Shown: in pieces, positions 9,307 through 17,334 of the stretch
Numbering within the stretch: the first letter of the stretch is position 1
Layout: the number at the start of each line of letters is the position of its first letter
Assembly (NCBI GenBank): GCA_965229935.1
Contig: CBDDKB010000002.1
Span: forward strand, 1,116,001-1,180,000
Length of the DNA stretch: 64,000 nucleotides
DNA from: SPJN01 sp965229935
Lineage (GTDB): Bacteria; Pseudomonadota; Alphaproteobacteria; SPJN01
Direction: 5' to 3'
Program-made: the position numbers and the translations under genes
Notes under the pieces: generated by a model
The model's input: only the letters and a program-made list of their open reading frames with translations
Told to the model about the DNA's origin: nothing
The model's database searches: none

Positions 9307-9744
9307 ATGACCGACCCTGAGCAGGACATCGTAACGCGCGCGCAGGTTAATGGGCCGTTACGCTATATCCTTCTAGGGGTTGGATTTTTGGCAACAGGTA
9401 TTGGGATTGCCGGTTTTATCCTGCCACTGATACCCGGCGTGCCGTTCCTGTTAATTGCCGCTTGGGCCTTTTCCAAAAGCTCAGAACGGTTTGAATACTG
9501 GCTGACTAATCACAAACAGTTTGGCCCTATGATCCGCGATTGGCGGGCCTATCATGTCATTCCGTTAAGAGCGAAATTGCTCGCGACCACCATGATGGGC
9601 CTAAGCCTGCTTTATCTTATTTTCGGAAGTGCGGCCCCCCGCCCGATTGTTGCCATTATTGGCGTTATCCTGTTCCTTGTGTCGATCTACATATGGACGC
9701 GCCCATCGCACAGGCCGCCAAAACACGAAATTGAGGATGGTTAA
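9307..9744 (+). CDS. YbaN family (DUF454) inner-membrane protein
   Basis: A 145-residue integral membrane protein with hydrophobic segments near residues 17-55 and 92-130 and the DUF454 signature LPLIPGVPFLLIAAWAFSKSSERFEYWL, followed by FGPMIRDWR. Function is unknown in the family. The start at 9307 lies five bases behind the DUF6285 stop and gives the usual short cytosolic N-terminus; an upstream in-frame start would overlap the previous gene by 76 bases and is not needed. Confidence 0.88.
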   Translation: MTDPEQDIVTRAQVNGPLRYILLGVGFLATGIGIAGFILPLIPGVPFLLIAAWAFSKSSERFEYWLTNHKQFGPMIRDWRAYHVIPLRAKLLATTMMGLSLLYLIFGSAAPRPIVAIIGVILFLVSIYIWTRPSHRPPKHEIEDG

Positions 9745-9764
9745 CCGTCTATTAACCATACTTC

Positions 9765-9790
9765 CATAGATCACTGGCATAGATCACAGG
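9765..9790. repeat. Two tandem 13-base repeats upstream of the SYLF gene
   Basis: CATAGATCACTGG is followed immediately by CATAGATCACAGG, 12 of 13 identical. The preceding bases carry two TTAACC copies (in 9741-9757). They sit 29-54 bases before the start codon of the SYLF protein, so they may be operator sites or part of its promoter. Confidence 0.45.
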
Positions 9791-9818
9791 GTAGAAGTGA
9801 GCTTTAAGGAGACTGACT

Positions 9819-10595
9819 ATGACATCCCACTCTAACACTAGGGCAAAAGCAGTTGCGGCAGACAGCGCCCTGCAAACAAAAGCCCAGCGGGGCTTTTTGG
9901 CCATCACAGCGTTGATCGCCGCAATCGCCATCAGCCTGTCTGTATTTGGTGCCAAGGCTGCGCCTGTGGACAAGCCTGAAAAACGCATCGATGCGGAAAC
10001 CGTTGTCAGCGATTCACATTCAGCGCTCAAACAACTCCTTTCAGGCAAACAGCACGGCGCTACCATTCAACAACTTGTCGCTAAATCTCGCGGTGTGATG
10101 ATCTTCCCTGAACTGCTTAAGGGCGGCTTTTTCTTTGGTGGTGAAGGTGGGACTGGCGTATTGCTCGCCCGCGCAGAAGATGGCAGCTGGTCAGACCCGG
10201 CCTTTTTCTCAACAGGCTCACTCAGCTTTGGTCTACAGGCCGGCGTTCAGAAAAGTCGCGGCATCGTCATTCTAATGAATGACCGCGCGCTTATTCAGGC
10301 ACTTGATACTGAATTTGAACTGGGTGCAGACTCTTCTGTCGCTATCGGGTCAGAAGGTGCCGACATGGAATTTTCCACCACCAATCTTGTAAAAGATGCG
10401 TACTATTACGCCGAAACTGATGGTGGCCTTTATGCGGGCGTCTCACTTGAAGGCGGCGGATTTGTCGTTCGTGATGGCCTGAACCATGGCTATTACAGCG
10501 ACGACAATGCCAACCCCAAGACCATTGTGTTGGACCGGCGCTACCGCAATTCACACTCACAACCATTGGTGAATGAATTGCGCGCTGTGAAGTAA
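9819..10595 (+). CDS. SYLF-domain lipid-binding protein (YSC84-related), exported
   Basis: The 258-residue protein has a hydrophobic export segment near residues 27-47 (AITALIAAIAISLSVFGAKA) after a long basic N-region, then a SYLF domain: SRGVMIFPELLKGGFFFGGEGGTGVL, SFGLQAGVQKSRGIVILM, and GGLYAGVSLEGGGFVVRDGLN. SYLF proteins bind phosphoinositides or other lipids; in bacteria they are mostly periplasmic and of unclear role. A strong ribosome-binding site AAGGAGA precedes the ATG. The gene ends in a clear terminator at 10622-10655. Two tandem 13-base repeats precede it. Confidence 0.88.
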   Translation: MTSHSNTRAKAVAADSALQTKAQRGFLAITALIAAIAISLSVFGAKAAPVDKPEKRIDAETVVSDSHSALKQLLSGKQHGATIQQLVAKSRGVMIFPELLKGGFFFGGEGGTGVLLARAEDGSWSDPAFFSTGSLSFGLQAGVQKSRGIVILMNDRALIQALDTEFELGADSSVAIGSEGADMEFSTTNLVKDAYYYAETDGGLYAGVSLEGGGFVVRDGLNHGYYSDDNANPKTIVLDRRYRNSHSQPLVNELRAVK

Positions 10596-10621
10596 ACAAC
10601 AGCCACAACATTAATAAATGA

Positions 10622-10655
10622 AAGGCCCCGCGCAAAACACGCGGGGCTTTTTATT
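10622..10655 (+). terminator. Rho-independent terminator after the SYLF gene
   Basis: The stem GCCCCGCG/CGCGGGGC with a short A/C-rich loop is followed by TTTTTATTT. It lies between two convergent genes and may also serve the MarR gene in reverse, since an A-rich run (aatgaaa) precedes it. Confidence 0.88.
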
Positions 10656-10679
10656 TCAGGCTTTACTTTAATTGATCAA

Positions 10680-11186
10680 TTAGTCTTCGTCAGACAGCGG
10701 AGCCCCCATATTGCCGCGCATCAATAACAAAAGATCAATCAACCGATCCCGATCCTCTGTCGCCATACCGACAAGGGCCTGCTGATACATATCAACAACA
10801 GCACCAACAAGTTCCGGGCCATGGGGCAGCATTTTTTCAGTCAGGTAGACACGCTTGGCCCGCCTGTCGGTGTCATCCGGCCGCCGTTCAATCCATCCGG
10901 TGTCTTCAAGCTTATCAAGCACGCGGCCCAAAGGTGCCTTTTCAAGATCAACCTGACGCGCCAGTTCCGTCTGAATTTGCCCATCTTCCCGGTACAAATA
11001 GCCTAAAACCCGCCAATGCGTGTGGGTCAGCCCCAAATGTTTCAACCGCCGCGCGAAATCTGACCGAAAAATCCGGGCCAAATCCAAAACCAACAGGGCT
11101 AAAGACCGATCCGGGTCTTTTGTTTCGGGTAATTCGTCCAAAACCAAGCGGTCTGGCGAATCGAGTATTTTTGATTGAGTCGTCAT
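10680..11186 (-). CDS. MarR family transcriptional regulator
   Basis: A 168-residue winged-helix regulator. The core runs from a long first helix (LVLDLARIFRSDFARRLKHLG) through THWRVLGYLYREDGQIQTELA (helix-turn-helix), the recognition region LEKAPLGRVLDKLEDTGWIERR, and the wing DRRAKRVYLT near residues 105-115. Ligand and targets are unknown. The intergenic to tRNA-Lys, about 210 bases, contains a near-palindromic ATATATAG stretch just upstream that could be an autoregulatory site, though I cannot show this. Confidence 0.92.
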   Translation of the reverse strand: MTTQSKILDSPDRLVLDELPETKDPDRSLALLVLDLARIFRSDFARRLKHLGLTHTHWRVLGYLYREDGQIQTELARQVDLEKAPLGRVLDKLEDTGWIERRPDDTDRRAKRVYLTEKMLPHGPELVGAVVDMYQQALVGMATEDRDRLIDLLLLMRGNMGAPLSDED

Positions 11187-11315
11187 GGCTTAAGTATTGG
11201 CATATATAGTATCAAAAGACACTGTTTCTTTTCTGTTTTCTTTTGGAATATCGCCTCCCAGCAAACCCGCGACAATAAGGCAAGCAAAACAAGGCTATGG
11301 CCTGTTCTGAGACGC

Positions 11316-11344
11316 TTGACCCGTGCCCCATCGGTGCCTATGGT
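11316..11344 (+). promoter_or_regulatory. Putative sigma-70 promoter of tRNA-Lys
   Basis: TTGACC and TATGGT are separated by 17 bases and lie about 55 bases before the tRNA 5' end. This is a good match to the vegetative consensus in an otherwise featureless stretch (11187-11399). Confidence 0.5.
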
Positions 11345-11399
11345 CCGCCCACTCTGATGACGCGAGTCACTGACAAGCTTTCAGAGATTTTCCTTGGAC

Positions 11400-11475
11400 G
11401 GGCCCATAGCTCAGTTGGTAGAGCAACTGACTTTTAATCAGTAGGTCTCAGGTTCGAATCCTGATGGGCTCACCA
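11400..11475 (+). tRNA. tRNA-Lys (anticodon TTT), CCA encoded
   Basis: A complete 76-base cloverleaf. The acceptor GGGCCCA pairs with TGGGCTC (one G-U), the D arm holds AGCTCAGTTGGTAGAGC, the anticodon stem ACTGA/TCAGT encloses the loop CTTTTAA (anticodon TTT), and the T arm is CAGGTTCGAATCCTG. The 3' CCA is encoded. Its lysine codons AAA/AAG would be read by the single species with a modified wobble uridine; the window also holds part of mnmC, whose product makes that modification. Confidence 0.97.
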
Positions 11476-11499
11476 AGGAATGAGATTTCTCAAAATCCG

Positions 11500-11539
11500 C
11501 AAATCACCAAAATGATTTGTTTGCGAGCCTTCGCTCGCA
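11500..11539 (+). terminator. Tandem hairpins after tRNA-Lys
   Basis: Hairpin one is CAAATCA-CCAAAA-TGATTTG (11500-11519) followed by TTTG. Hairpin two is TGCGAGC-CTTC-GCTCGCA (11522-11539). Both stems are perfect over seven base pairs. The T-tract is short, so termination or RNA processing of the tRNA transcript is possible but unproven. They lie 50 bases before the dehalogenase start. Confidence 0.5.
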
Positions 11540-11588
11540 GCCCCTATACTTGTCTGATAAACACAAAACAGGTTTTGAGGGCTATTTC

Positions 11589-12488
11589 ATGACAATCGAA
11601 GCACAACGCACCCCGGAGGAGCGGTTCGCCATGCTGCCCGCCTTTCCCTACACCCCCGCCTATTCTGAGGGGTTGCCGGGCTATGAAGGGCTGCGCATGG
11701 CCTATATTGACGAGGGGCCAAAGGACGCCAGCTATACATTTCTGTGCCTGCACGGGGAGCCGAGCTGGAGCTATCTTTACCGCAAAATGATTCCGCATTT
11801 TCTGGAAAGTGGCCAGCGTGTGATAGCACCTGACCTGTTTGGCTTTGGCCGTTCCGACAAGCCTGTGAATGATGCGGACTATACATTTCATTTTCATCGT
11901 AACAGCCTGATGCGGTTGATCGAACAGCTTGATTTACAGAACATCATTCTCGTCTGTCAGGACTGGGGCGGCATACTTGGTCTGACACTGCCTATGGATA
12001 TGACCGAAAGGTTTAAGGGGGCGCTTGTCATGAATACGGGCCTGCCGACGGGATCGCCCCCCTCAGACGGGTTTATGTTTTGGAAGAATTTCTGCGCGAC
12101 TGCCCCTGAAATTCCCGCTGGATCACTGATTATTGGCGATGCACAGAACACAAACCTGTATGACTGCATCGCCTATGATGCGCCTTTCCCTGACAATAGC
12201 TATAAGGCTGGTGTGCGCCGCTTTCCCCAGCTTGTGCCCGTTGAACCGGGCATGGATGGTGTTGCCGAATGCGAACGCGCCCGTGCCTTTTACCAAAATG
12301 ACTGGGAAGGGATGAGCTTTGTTGCAGTGGGGCTCCGAGACATTGTGTTGGGCGAAGATGTGATGACAGAACTTCACAGCCTGTTCAAAAATGCGCCGCC
12401 CTTGATGAAGGTACCCGATGGTGGCCATTTTGTGCAGGAACATGGGGAGGAGATTGCGAAAGCCGCCCTCGCCCATTTTGGCCTTTAG
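11589..12488 (+). CDS. Haloalkane dehalogenase, DhlA-like (HLD-I)
   Basis: An alpha/beta hydrolase of 299 residues predicted to cleave carbon-halogen bonds hydrolytically, giving an alcohol and halide. Key features match Xanthobacter DhlA: oxyanion motif HGEPSW (55-60), PDLFGFGRSDKP (81-92), nucleophile D125 with halide-binding W126 in CQDWGG, a cap-domain tryptophan in FMFWKNF, the cap segment APFPDNSYKAGVRRFPQL, acid in GLRDIVLG, and base His in GGHFVQEHGE near the end. The ATG at 11589 gives the family N-terminus. It is followed 17 bases later by a TfdA-type dioxygenase, so both are probably one catabolic operon. Confidence 0.9.
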   Translation: MTIEAQRTPEERFAMLPAFPYTPAYSEGLPGYEGLRMAYIDEGPKDASYTFLCLHGEPSWSYLYRKMIPHFLESGQRVIAPDLFGFGRSDKPVNDADYTFHFHRNSLMRLIEQLDLQNIILVCQDWGGILGLTLPMDMTERFKGALVMNTGLPTGSPPSDGFMFWKNFCATAPEIPAGSLIIGDAQNTNLYDCIAYDAPFPDNSYKAGVRRFPQLVPVEPGMDGVAECERARAFYQNDWEGMSFVAVGLRDIVLGEDVMTELHSLFKNAPPLMKVPDGGHFVQEHGEEIAKAALAHFGL

Positions 12489-12505
12489 ATGGAGCGTCCC
12501 TTTCA

Positions 12506-13363
12506 ATGATTAATGTAACCCCTACCGGACAGGCCTGCGGCGCCATTGTGATGGGCGTGGACCTATCCCAACCATTGGATGACGCGCAGATTACAGCGAT
12601 CCGCGCAGCATGGTTGGAACATCACGTCTTGTCGTTCCCCGATCAGGATCTGTCTGACGCGGCACTTGAACGCTTTACGCTCTATTTCGGTCCCTTTGGT
12701 GATGACCCATTCATTGCGCCGATTGAAGGCCACAACCATATCATCGCCATTGAACGGGCAGCAGATGAAGAAGCACCCGTTTTTGCGGAGGTCTGGCACA
12801 CGGATTGGAGTTTTCAGGAATTCCCCCCGGATGGCACGTGCCTATATGGGATCAAAATTCCGCCGGTTGGGGGCGATACTCTTTTCATCAATCAACACAA
12901 AGTGTTGGCAGAGATGCCTGATACACTTCGCCAACGGCTAGAAGGCCTGACAGCAATCCATTCAGCGCAGGCAGGCTATTCAAAAGAAGGCGCCTATGGG
13001 GAGAATGAAACCACCGAAAAAATGACTATGACCTTCCTGCCATCTGACGAGGCAAAGGCAACCCAACCCCACCCGCTGATCCGTGCCCACCCTGAAACGG
13101 GCGAGATGACAGTGTTTGGCACTTTTGGGTATATTATCGGCATTGATGGGATGGCTGATGATGAGGCGCGCAACCTGTTGATGGAGCTTTATCACCATCA
13201 AACGCAGGAGCAGTTTCAATATCGCCATAAATGGCAAACTGGCACATTGCTTATGTGGGATAATCGATCTGTCCTACATAGCGCCAGCAGCGGCTATGAC
13301 GGTCATCATCGTCTATTGCATCGGACGACAATCGGTTGCCGGGACAAAACAAAGGCGGCTTAA
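12506..13363 (+). CDS. TauD/TfdA family Fe(II)/2-oxoglutarate dioxygenase
   Basis: The 285-residue enzyme belongs to the taurine/2,4-D dioxygenases, which hydroxylate substrates using 2-oxoglutarate and Fe(II). The metal ligands H98 and D100 lie in VWHTDWSF, and the third His in MWDNRSVLHSAS near residue 250; the 2-oxoglutarate-binding Arg is likely in GHHRLLHRTTI. The substrate cannot be read from sequence. Pairing with a haloalkane dehalogenase suggests breakdown of a halogenated or sulfonated/aryloxy organic compound. The next open frame begins four bases after its stop. Confidence 0.92.
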   Translation: MINVTPTGQACGAIVMGVDLSQPLDDAQITAIRAAWLEHHVLSFPDQDLSDAALERFTLYFGPFGDDPFIAPIEGHNHIIAIERAADEEAPVFAEVWHTDWSFQEFPPDGTCLYGIKIPPVGGDTLFINQHKVLAEMPDTLRQRLEGLTAIHSAQAGYSKEGAYGENETTEKMTMTFLPSDEAKATQPHPLIRAHPETGEMTVFGTFGYIIGIDGMADDEARNLLMELYHHQTQEQFQYRHKWQTGTLLMWDNRSVLHSASSGYDGHHRLLHRTTIGCRDKTKAA

Positions 13364-13367
13364 GCTG

Positions 13368-14540
13368 ATGCAAGCTACCGGGTCTGACAAGGGCACGAAA
13401 GCAGTTTTATTCATGCATTTCCAGATTGAGATTTGGGAATGGAAACTTCGCGTTTTCAGAGGGAACGACGACGAAATAGTGCGGCGGTTGACGGCTATTA
13501 CACAGCAATATGAGTCACCTCCTCAATATATACGAATTCTAAAATCCTATCCTTCAAATCATCCGTTGTCGCCCGCTAGCGGAAAAGAATTGGAAGCAGT
13601 TCGGGAAGCGGAAGCTCAAGGTTGGGTTTACGACTTTGCTTTAGAGGGCTGGCTAAAACCCACCTCGGATGTAGATAGCGCAGTCGACACAACAACCCCC
13701 TATTCATCATTCAGAGTTCATTTGGACCCTAACGAACATGGCCTGATCCCAATATCAATAGAATCCGACACAGATAAAGTTCATGTACATTTATCGGATT
13801 GTTATCATTCGGCGGAATTTATAATCACTTGGCTTGAAGCGGTGGCTGAAGGGCGGAACAGCGTATGCACAATTGATCTCGAGGGCGGCTATCTCAGAAT
13901 GGCAGCAATGTCCTTGCCAGGAACGTCCTCAGTCAGGTTGATGGTCGGCCTTGCCGCCTACCTAGACGATGAATGGATCGTTGACGTAACAACAACACGT
14001 TTCAGGATTGTAAAGACTTTCTATCACAGCATAACGACATATGCTGCGAGCCCTGAATATGATGAAAGCCTTTGGGCATATGTTGCAGTAAAAGATGACC
14101 TAACAGAGCGGTTTTCAAATTTCCCTTTTGATGACCTGATAGATGCAGATCGAAATTTCATTAACAGCCTGTTTTCCCACATATATCCAAAAGGATACAA
14201 ACGAGCGACTCGATCAGCAGCCTATGATCAACGCATTCAGGAATTTTTGGATGACTTTAAAATCACAGAATTACCTGAATTCATTAAGTCGGGAGCAGAA
14301 CATAAAAGCATCTGCATTGATCCAGACAATGTAAGCTACACAATAGTTTACCCCGTTCTCAGAAGAGTAAATGGCCCCGAAGGGCCCAGGTATGAACAGT
14401 GGAGCCGTACTAAAAAGAAAAAAACATTCGACGGTCTGTATAATAAGAGTATCTATGACCGCTACGGGGACAACTTGCGTCAAATTAAATCTGAAATAGT
14501 CGAAGCCTTCCTTGGCGAACATGAAAATGGCGACGAATAA
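13368..14540 (+). CDS. Protein of unknown function, AT-richer than its neighbours
   Basis: I do not recognise this 390-residue protein. It has no signal peptide or membrane segment. A first part (about 15-100) is rich in charged and aromatic residues; a middle part (about 115-240) looks beta-rich, with DPNEHGLIPISIES, HVHLSDCYHSAEFIITWLEAVAEG and RLMVGLAAYLDDEWIVDVTT; the last 60 residues are basic with TKKKKTFDG. The start at 13368 follows the dioxygenase stop by four bases; an internal ATG at 13413 is possible. The coding sequence uses many A/T-ending codons (ATA, TTA, AAT), unlike flanking genes, which suggests transfer. It converges on tgt with four bases between stops. Confidence 0.75.
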   Translation: MQATGSDKGTKAVLFMHFQIEIWEWKLRVFRGNDDEIVRRLTAITQQYESPPQYIRILKSYPSNHPLSPASGKELEAVREAEAQGWVYDFALEGWLKPTSDVDSAVDTTTPYSSFRVHLDPNEHGLIPISIESDTDKVHVHLSDCYHSAEFIITWLEAVAEGRNSVCTIDLEGGYLRMAAMSLPGTSSVRLMVGLAAYLDDEWIVDVTTTRFRIVKTFYHSITTYAASPEYDESLWAYVAVKDDLTERFSNFPFDDLIDADRNFINSLFSHIYPKGYKRATRSAAYDQRIQEFLDDFKITELPEFIKSGAEHKSICIDPDNVSYTIVYPVLRRVNGPEGPRYEQWSRTKKKKTFDGLYNKSIYDRYGDNLRQIKSEIVEAFLGEHENGDE

Positions 14541-14544
14541 ATTT

Positions 14545-15672
14545 CTAAAGCGGATCGATATCGCCAGCGGCCTGTTCGGCCTCAAACCGTTTTTGGAACG
14601 CGGTGAACTCGCCCTTACCAATAGCTGCGCGCATGCCTGCCATCAATTGCTGATAATAGTGCAGATTATGCGCGGTTATCAGCGTATGAGCCAACAGTTC
14701 CCCCGCCTTATGCAAATGATGCAGATAGGCCCGGGAATAGGACCGGCAGGCGACACAACCACATTGATCATCCAAAGGCCTTGGGTCTTCACGGTGACGC
14801 GCGTTCTTTAGGTTGACGGTACCACGCCGCGTAAATGCATGGGCGCGCCTTGCGTTCCGCGTGGGCAAGACGCAATCAAACATATCAATCCCCCGCGCGA
14901 CTGCCCCGACCAAATCATGCGGCGTGCCCACACCCATCAAATACCGCGGCTTGTCATCGGGCAGCAAAGGAACGGTGAAATCGAGCGTGTCGAACATCTC
15001 GGCTTGCCCCTCCCCCACAGCCAGACCGCCAACTGCATAGCCATCAAAGCCTATTTCTAACAGGGCTTCGACCGACACTTTGCGCAAGTCTTCAAACGTG
15101 CTGCCCTGAACGATGCCGAACAGGCCCTGCCGATCACGCGTACCAAAGGCGTCTTTGGACCGTTTGGCCCAACGCATGGACAGCTCCATCGATTCTTTCG
15201 CAACCTTGTGAGTTGCGGGATAGGGCGTGCACTCATCAAATGCCATCACAATGTCGGACCCCAGCTTGTGCTGGATGGTCATGCTCGTCTCTGGCGACAG
15301 CATATGCTTCGACCCATCAATATGGCTTTGGAAGCTGACCCCTTCTTCAGTGATTTTGCGTAATGCGGCCAAGGACATTACCTGAAACCCGCCACTGTCA
15401 GTCAAGATCGGTCGGGGCCAGTTCATGAAATGATGCAGGCCGCCAAACCGTTCAATCAGATCAGCACCAGGGCGCAGCATTAAATGATAGGTATTGCCCA
15501 GCAAGATGTCAGCACCAGTAGCGCGCACCTGTTCTGGCAACATGGCCTTGACCGTGCCTTGTGTCCCAACCGGCATAAAGGCCGGGGTGCGGATGGTGCC
15601 GCGCGTTGTTCGCACAGCGCCAAGGCGGGCCATGCCATCAACTGCTTTGACTGAAAAACTTATCGCGCTCAT
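14545..15672 (-). CDS. tgt: tRNA-guanine transglycosylase (queuine tRNA-ribosyltransferase)
   Basis: The enzyme swaps guanine-34 of GUN-anticodon tRNAs for preQ1 on the way to queuosine. At 375 residues it is full length. It carries GNTYHLMLRPG, the substrate-binding DSGGFQVMSL near residue 90, the second aspartate region GVGTPHDLVGAVARGIDMFDCVLPTR, and the zinc site with CGCVACRSYSRAYLHHL near residue 310. Its start lies just downstream of queA, the next enzyme of the pathway, in the usual queA-tgt order. Confidence 0.98.
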   Translation of the reverse strand: MSAISFSVKAVDGMARLGAVRTTRGTIRTPAFMPVGTQGTVKAMLPEQVRATGADILLGNTYHLMLRPGADLIERFGGLHHFMNWPRPILTDSGGFQVMSLAALRKITEEGVSFQSHIDGSKHMLSPETSMTIQHKLGSDIVMAFDECTPYPATHKVAKESMELSMRWAKRSKDAFGTRDRQGLFGIVQGSTFEDLRKVSVEALLEIGFDGYAVGGLAVGEGQAEMFDTLDFTVPLLPDDKPRYLMGVGTPHDLVGAVARGIDMFDCVLPTRNARRAHAFTRRGTVNLKNARHREDPRPLDDQCGCVACRSYSRAYLHHLHKAGELLAHTLITAHNLHYYQQLMAGMRAAIGKGEFTAFQKRFEAEQAAGDIDPL

Positions 15673-15678
15673 ATAGGT

Positions 15679-16776
15679 TTATGCGCCGGACCGGGTTGCT
15701 AAATCAAGCAGGCAAGCATCCCCATATGAATAAAAGCGGTATTGGGCCGCAATGGCGTGGGCATAGGCTGCCTTCATACGGTCAAGCCCCGCAAAGGCAC
15801 CGACCAACATAAACAGGGTCGATCGCGGCAAGTGAAAATTGGTCATCAACCGATCTGCGACCCGAAATTCGAATCCCGGGGTCATAAAAATATCTGTATC
15901 CCCCTGCCACGCCGCAATGGAAGCGCCCGGCCCCGGATCATCGCGGCCCCAATTGCGCGCCGCGCTTTCCAGCAGCCGAAGCGAGGTGGTCCCCACAGGT
16001 ATCACTCTACCGCCGCGCGCCTTCGTGTCATTGATCTGCTTGGCTGCTTCGGCAGAAACCGACCCCCATTCAGAATGCATGACATGATCTTCGGTATTGT
16101 CGGCCTTGACCGGCAGAAAAGTACCTGCCCCGACATGAAGGGTAACGCGGGTTGAGTTGACCCCCCTGCTTGAAAGGGCTGCCAGCAAGTCATCAGTGAA
16201 ATGAAGCCCCGCTGTCGGTGCTGCGACGGAGCCTTCCTCATTCGCGAAACGCGTTTGATAGTCGGTGCGGTCCTGTTCATCTACCTGCCGTTTGCTTGCA
16301 ATATAGGGCGGCAGCGGCATTTCACCGACCGCTTCAATCGCTGCAATCAAAGCATCGCCTGATCGATCAAATTCAAATGTGACCAACCCGTCACCGCCCT
16401 TGCTGGCGACAGTCGCGGATAGATTGTCACCAAACGCAACAGTATCACCGACAGATAGTTTTTTGGCACCCTTCACAAAGGCCTGCCAAACCGCTGGACC
16501 ATCCTGTTTGTGCAACGTCAGCTCAACAGATGCGCCCGCATTGGCCTGCGCCGATCTTGCTGCGCGCACGCCAAAAAGCCGTGCGGGAATGACCTTGGTG
16601 TCGTTAAACACCAACAGATCGCCCGGCCCCAGCAGGTTCGGCAAATCAGCAATATTGTGATCGCAAAAGGGTCCTGCCACAGGCACATGCAATAATCGCG
16701 CCGCCTCCCGCGGGATAGCGGGCCGCAACGCGATTAAATCCTGCGGCAGATCAAAATCGAATTGATCAACACGCAT
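15679..16776 (-). CDS. queA: S-adenosylmethionine:tRNA ribosyltransferase-isomerase
   Basis: QueA transfers and isomerises the ribosyl part of S-adenosylmethionine onto preQ1-tRNA to give epoxyqueuosine. The 365-residue protein starts with MRVDQFDFDLPQDLIALRPA, the family signature, and contains LLVFNDTKVIPARLFG, EMPLPPYI, AAPTAGLHFTDDLL, VTLHVGAGTFLPVK and FHLPRSTLFMLVGAFAG. It is followed by tgt six bases later and preceded by two cyclophilin genes, a conserved order. Confidence 0.98.
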   Translation of the reverse strand: MRVDQFDFDLPQDLIALRPAIPREAARLLHVPVAGPFCDHNIADLPNLLGPGDLLVFNDTKVIPARLFGVRAARSAQANAGASVELTLHKQDGPAVWQAFVKGAKKLSVGDTVAFGDNLSATVASKGGDGLVTFEFDRSGDALIAAIEAVGEMPLPPYIASKRQVDEQDRTDYQTRFANEEGSVAAPTAGLHFTDDLLAALSSRGVNSTRVTLHVGAGTFLPVKADNTEDHVMHSEWGSVSAEAAKQINDTKARGGRVIPVGTTSLRLLESAARNWGRDDPGPGASIAAWQGDTDIFMTPGFEFRVADRLMTNFHLPRSTLFMLVGAFAGLDRMKAAYAHAIAAQYRFYSYGDACLLDLATRSGA

Positions 16777-16799
16777 CAGCTAAAGCACCCAAAGATAAA

Positions 16800-17273
16800 T
16801 CAGGCGTCAGCAGCAACTTTCATGCTGATGATCTTATCGGGGTCAGATACGGACCCGTTGGCCCCGCCGCCCTTTTTGATGGAATGAACATGTTCCATCC
16901 CGTCGGTCACCTGTCCCCAAACGGTATATTGACCGTTCAGGTGCGGCGCCGGTTCAAAACAAATAAAGAATTGTGAATCTGCGCTGTCGGGGTGGCCGGC
17001 ACGGGCCATGGAACAAGTCCCTTCGACATGGGGTTCAGCAGAAAACTCAGCAGCCAGATTTTGACCGCTGCCGCCTGTGCCATTGCCTTGCGGGCAACCG
17101 CCCTGAGCCATAAAGCCGGGGATCACACGATGGAAATTCAGCCCATCATAATAGCCCTGCCGTGCCAGCTCCTTGATCCGATCAACATGCTGGGGCGCCA
17201 AGTCTGGGCGAAGGGTAATTGTGACCGTGCCATCCTTCAGCTCAAGCAGCAGTGTGTTTTCAAGATCTGACAT
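16800..17273 (-). CDS. Peptidyl-prolyl cis-trans isomerase, cyclophilin type, cytoplasmic
   Basis: A 157-residue cyclophilin without signal peptide, speeding up proline isomerisation during folding. It shows NFHRVIPGFMAQGG with the catalytic arginine, GTGGSG, SMARAGHPDSADSQFFICF, and the HLNGQYTVWGQVTDGM block where many cyclophilins have F/LDGKHTVFG. A second, exported copy lies directly upstream (17335-17970), clearly related along its whole length, so this is a tandem duplication now split between cytoplasm and periplasm. Confidence 0.93.
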   Translation of the reverse strand: MSDLENTLLLELKDGTVTITLRPDLAPQHVDRIKELARQGYYDGLNFHRVIPGFMAQGGCPQGNGTGGSGQNLAAEFSAEPHVEGTCSMARAGHPDSADSQFFICFEPAPHLNGQYTVWGQVTDGMEHVHSIKKGGGANGSVSDPDKIISMKVAADA

Positions 17274-17334
17274 ATTATTTCCTTCCTTGGAATGATTTCA
17301 TCCTGGCCACAGGCGCACAAAGTGTGCAGCGGGC

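Noticed and set aside
11400..14545. Integrated island with tRNA-Lys as attachment site
   Set aside because: No integrase and no repeat of the tRNA 3' end (GGTTCGAATCC) was seen downstream, so integration at this tRNA is not shown although the orphan gene looks foreign.
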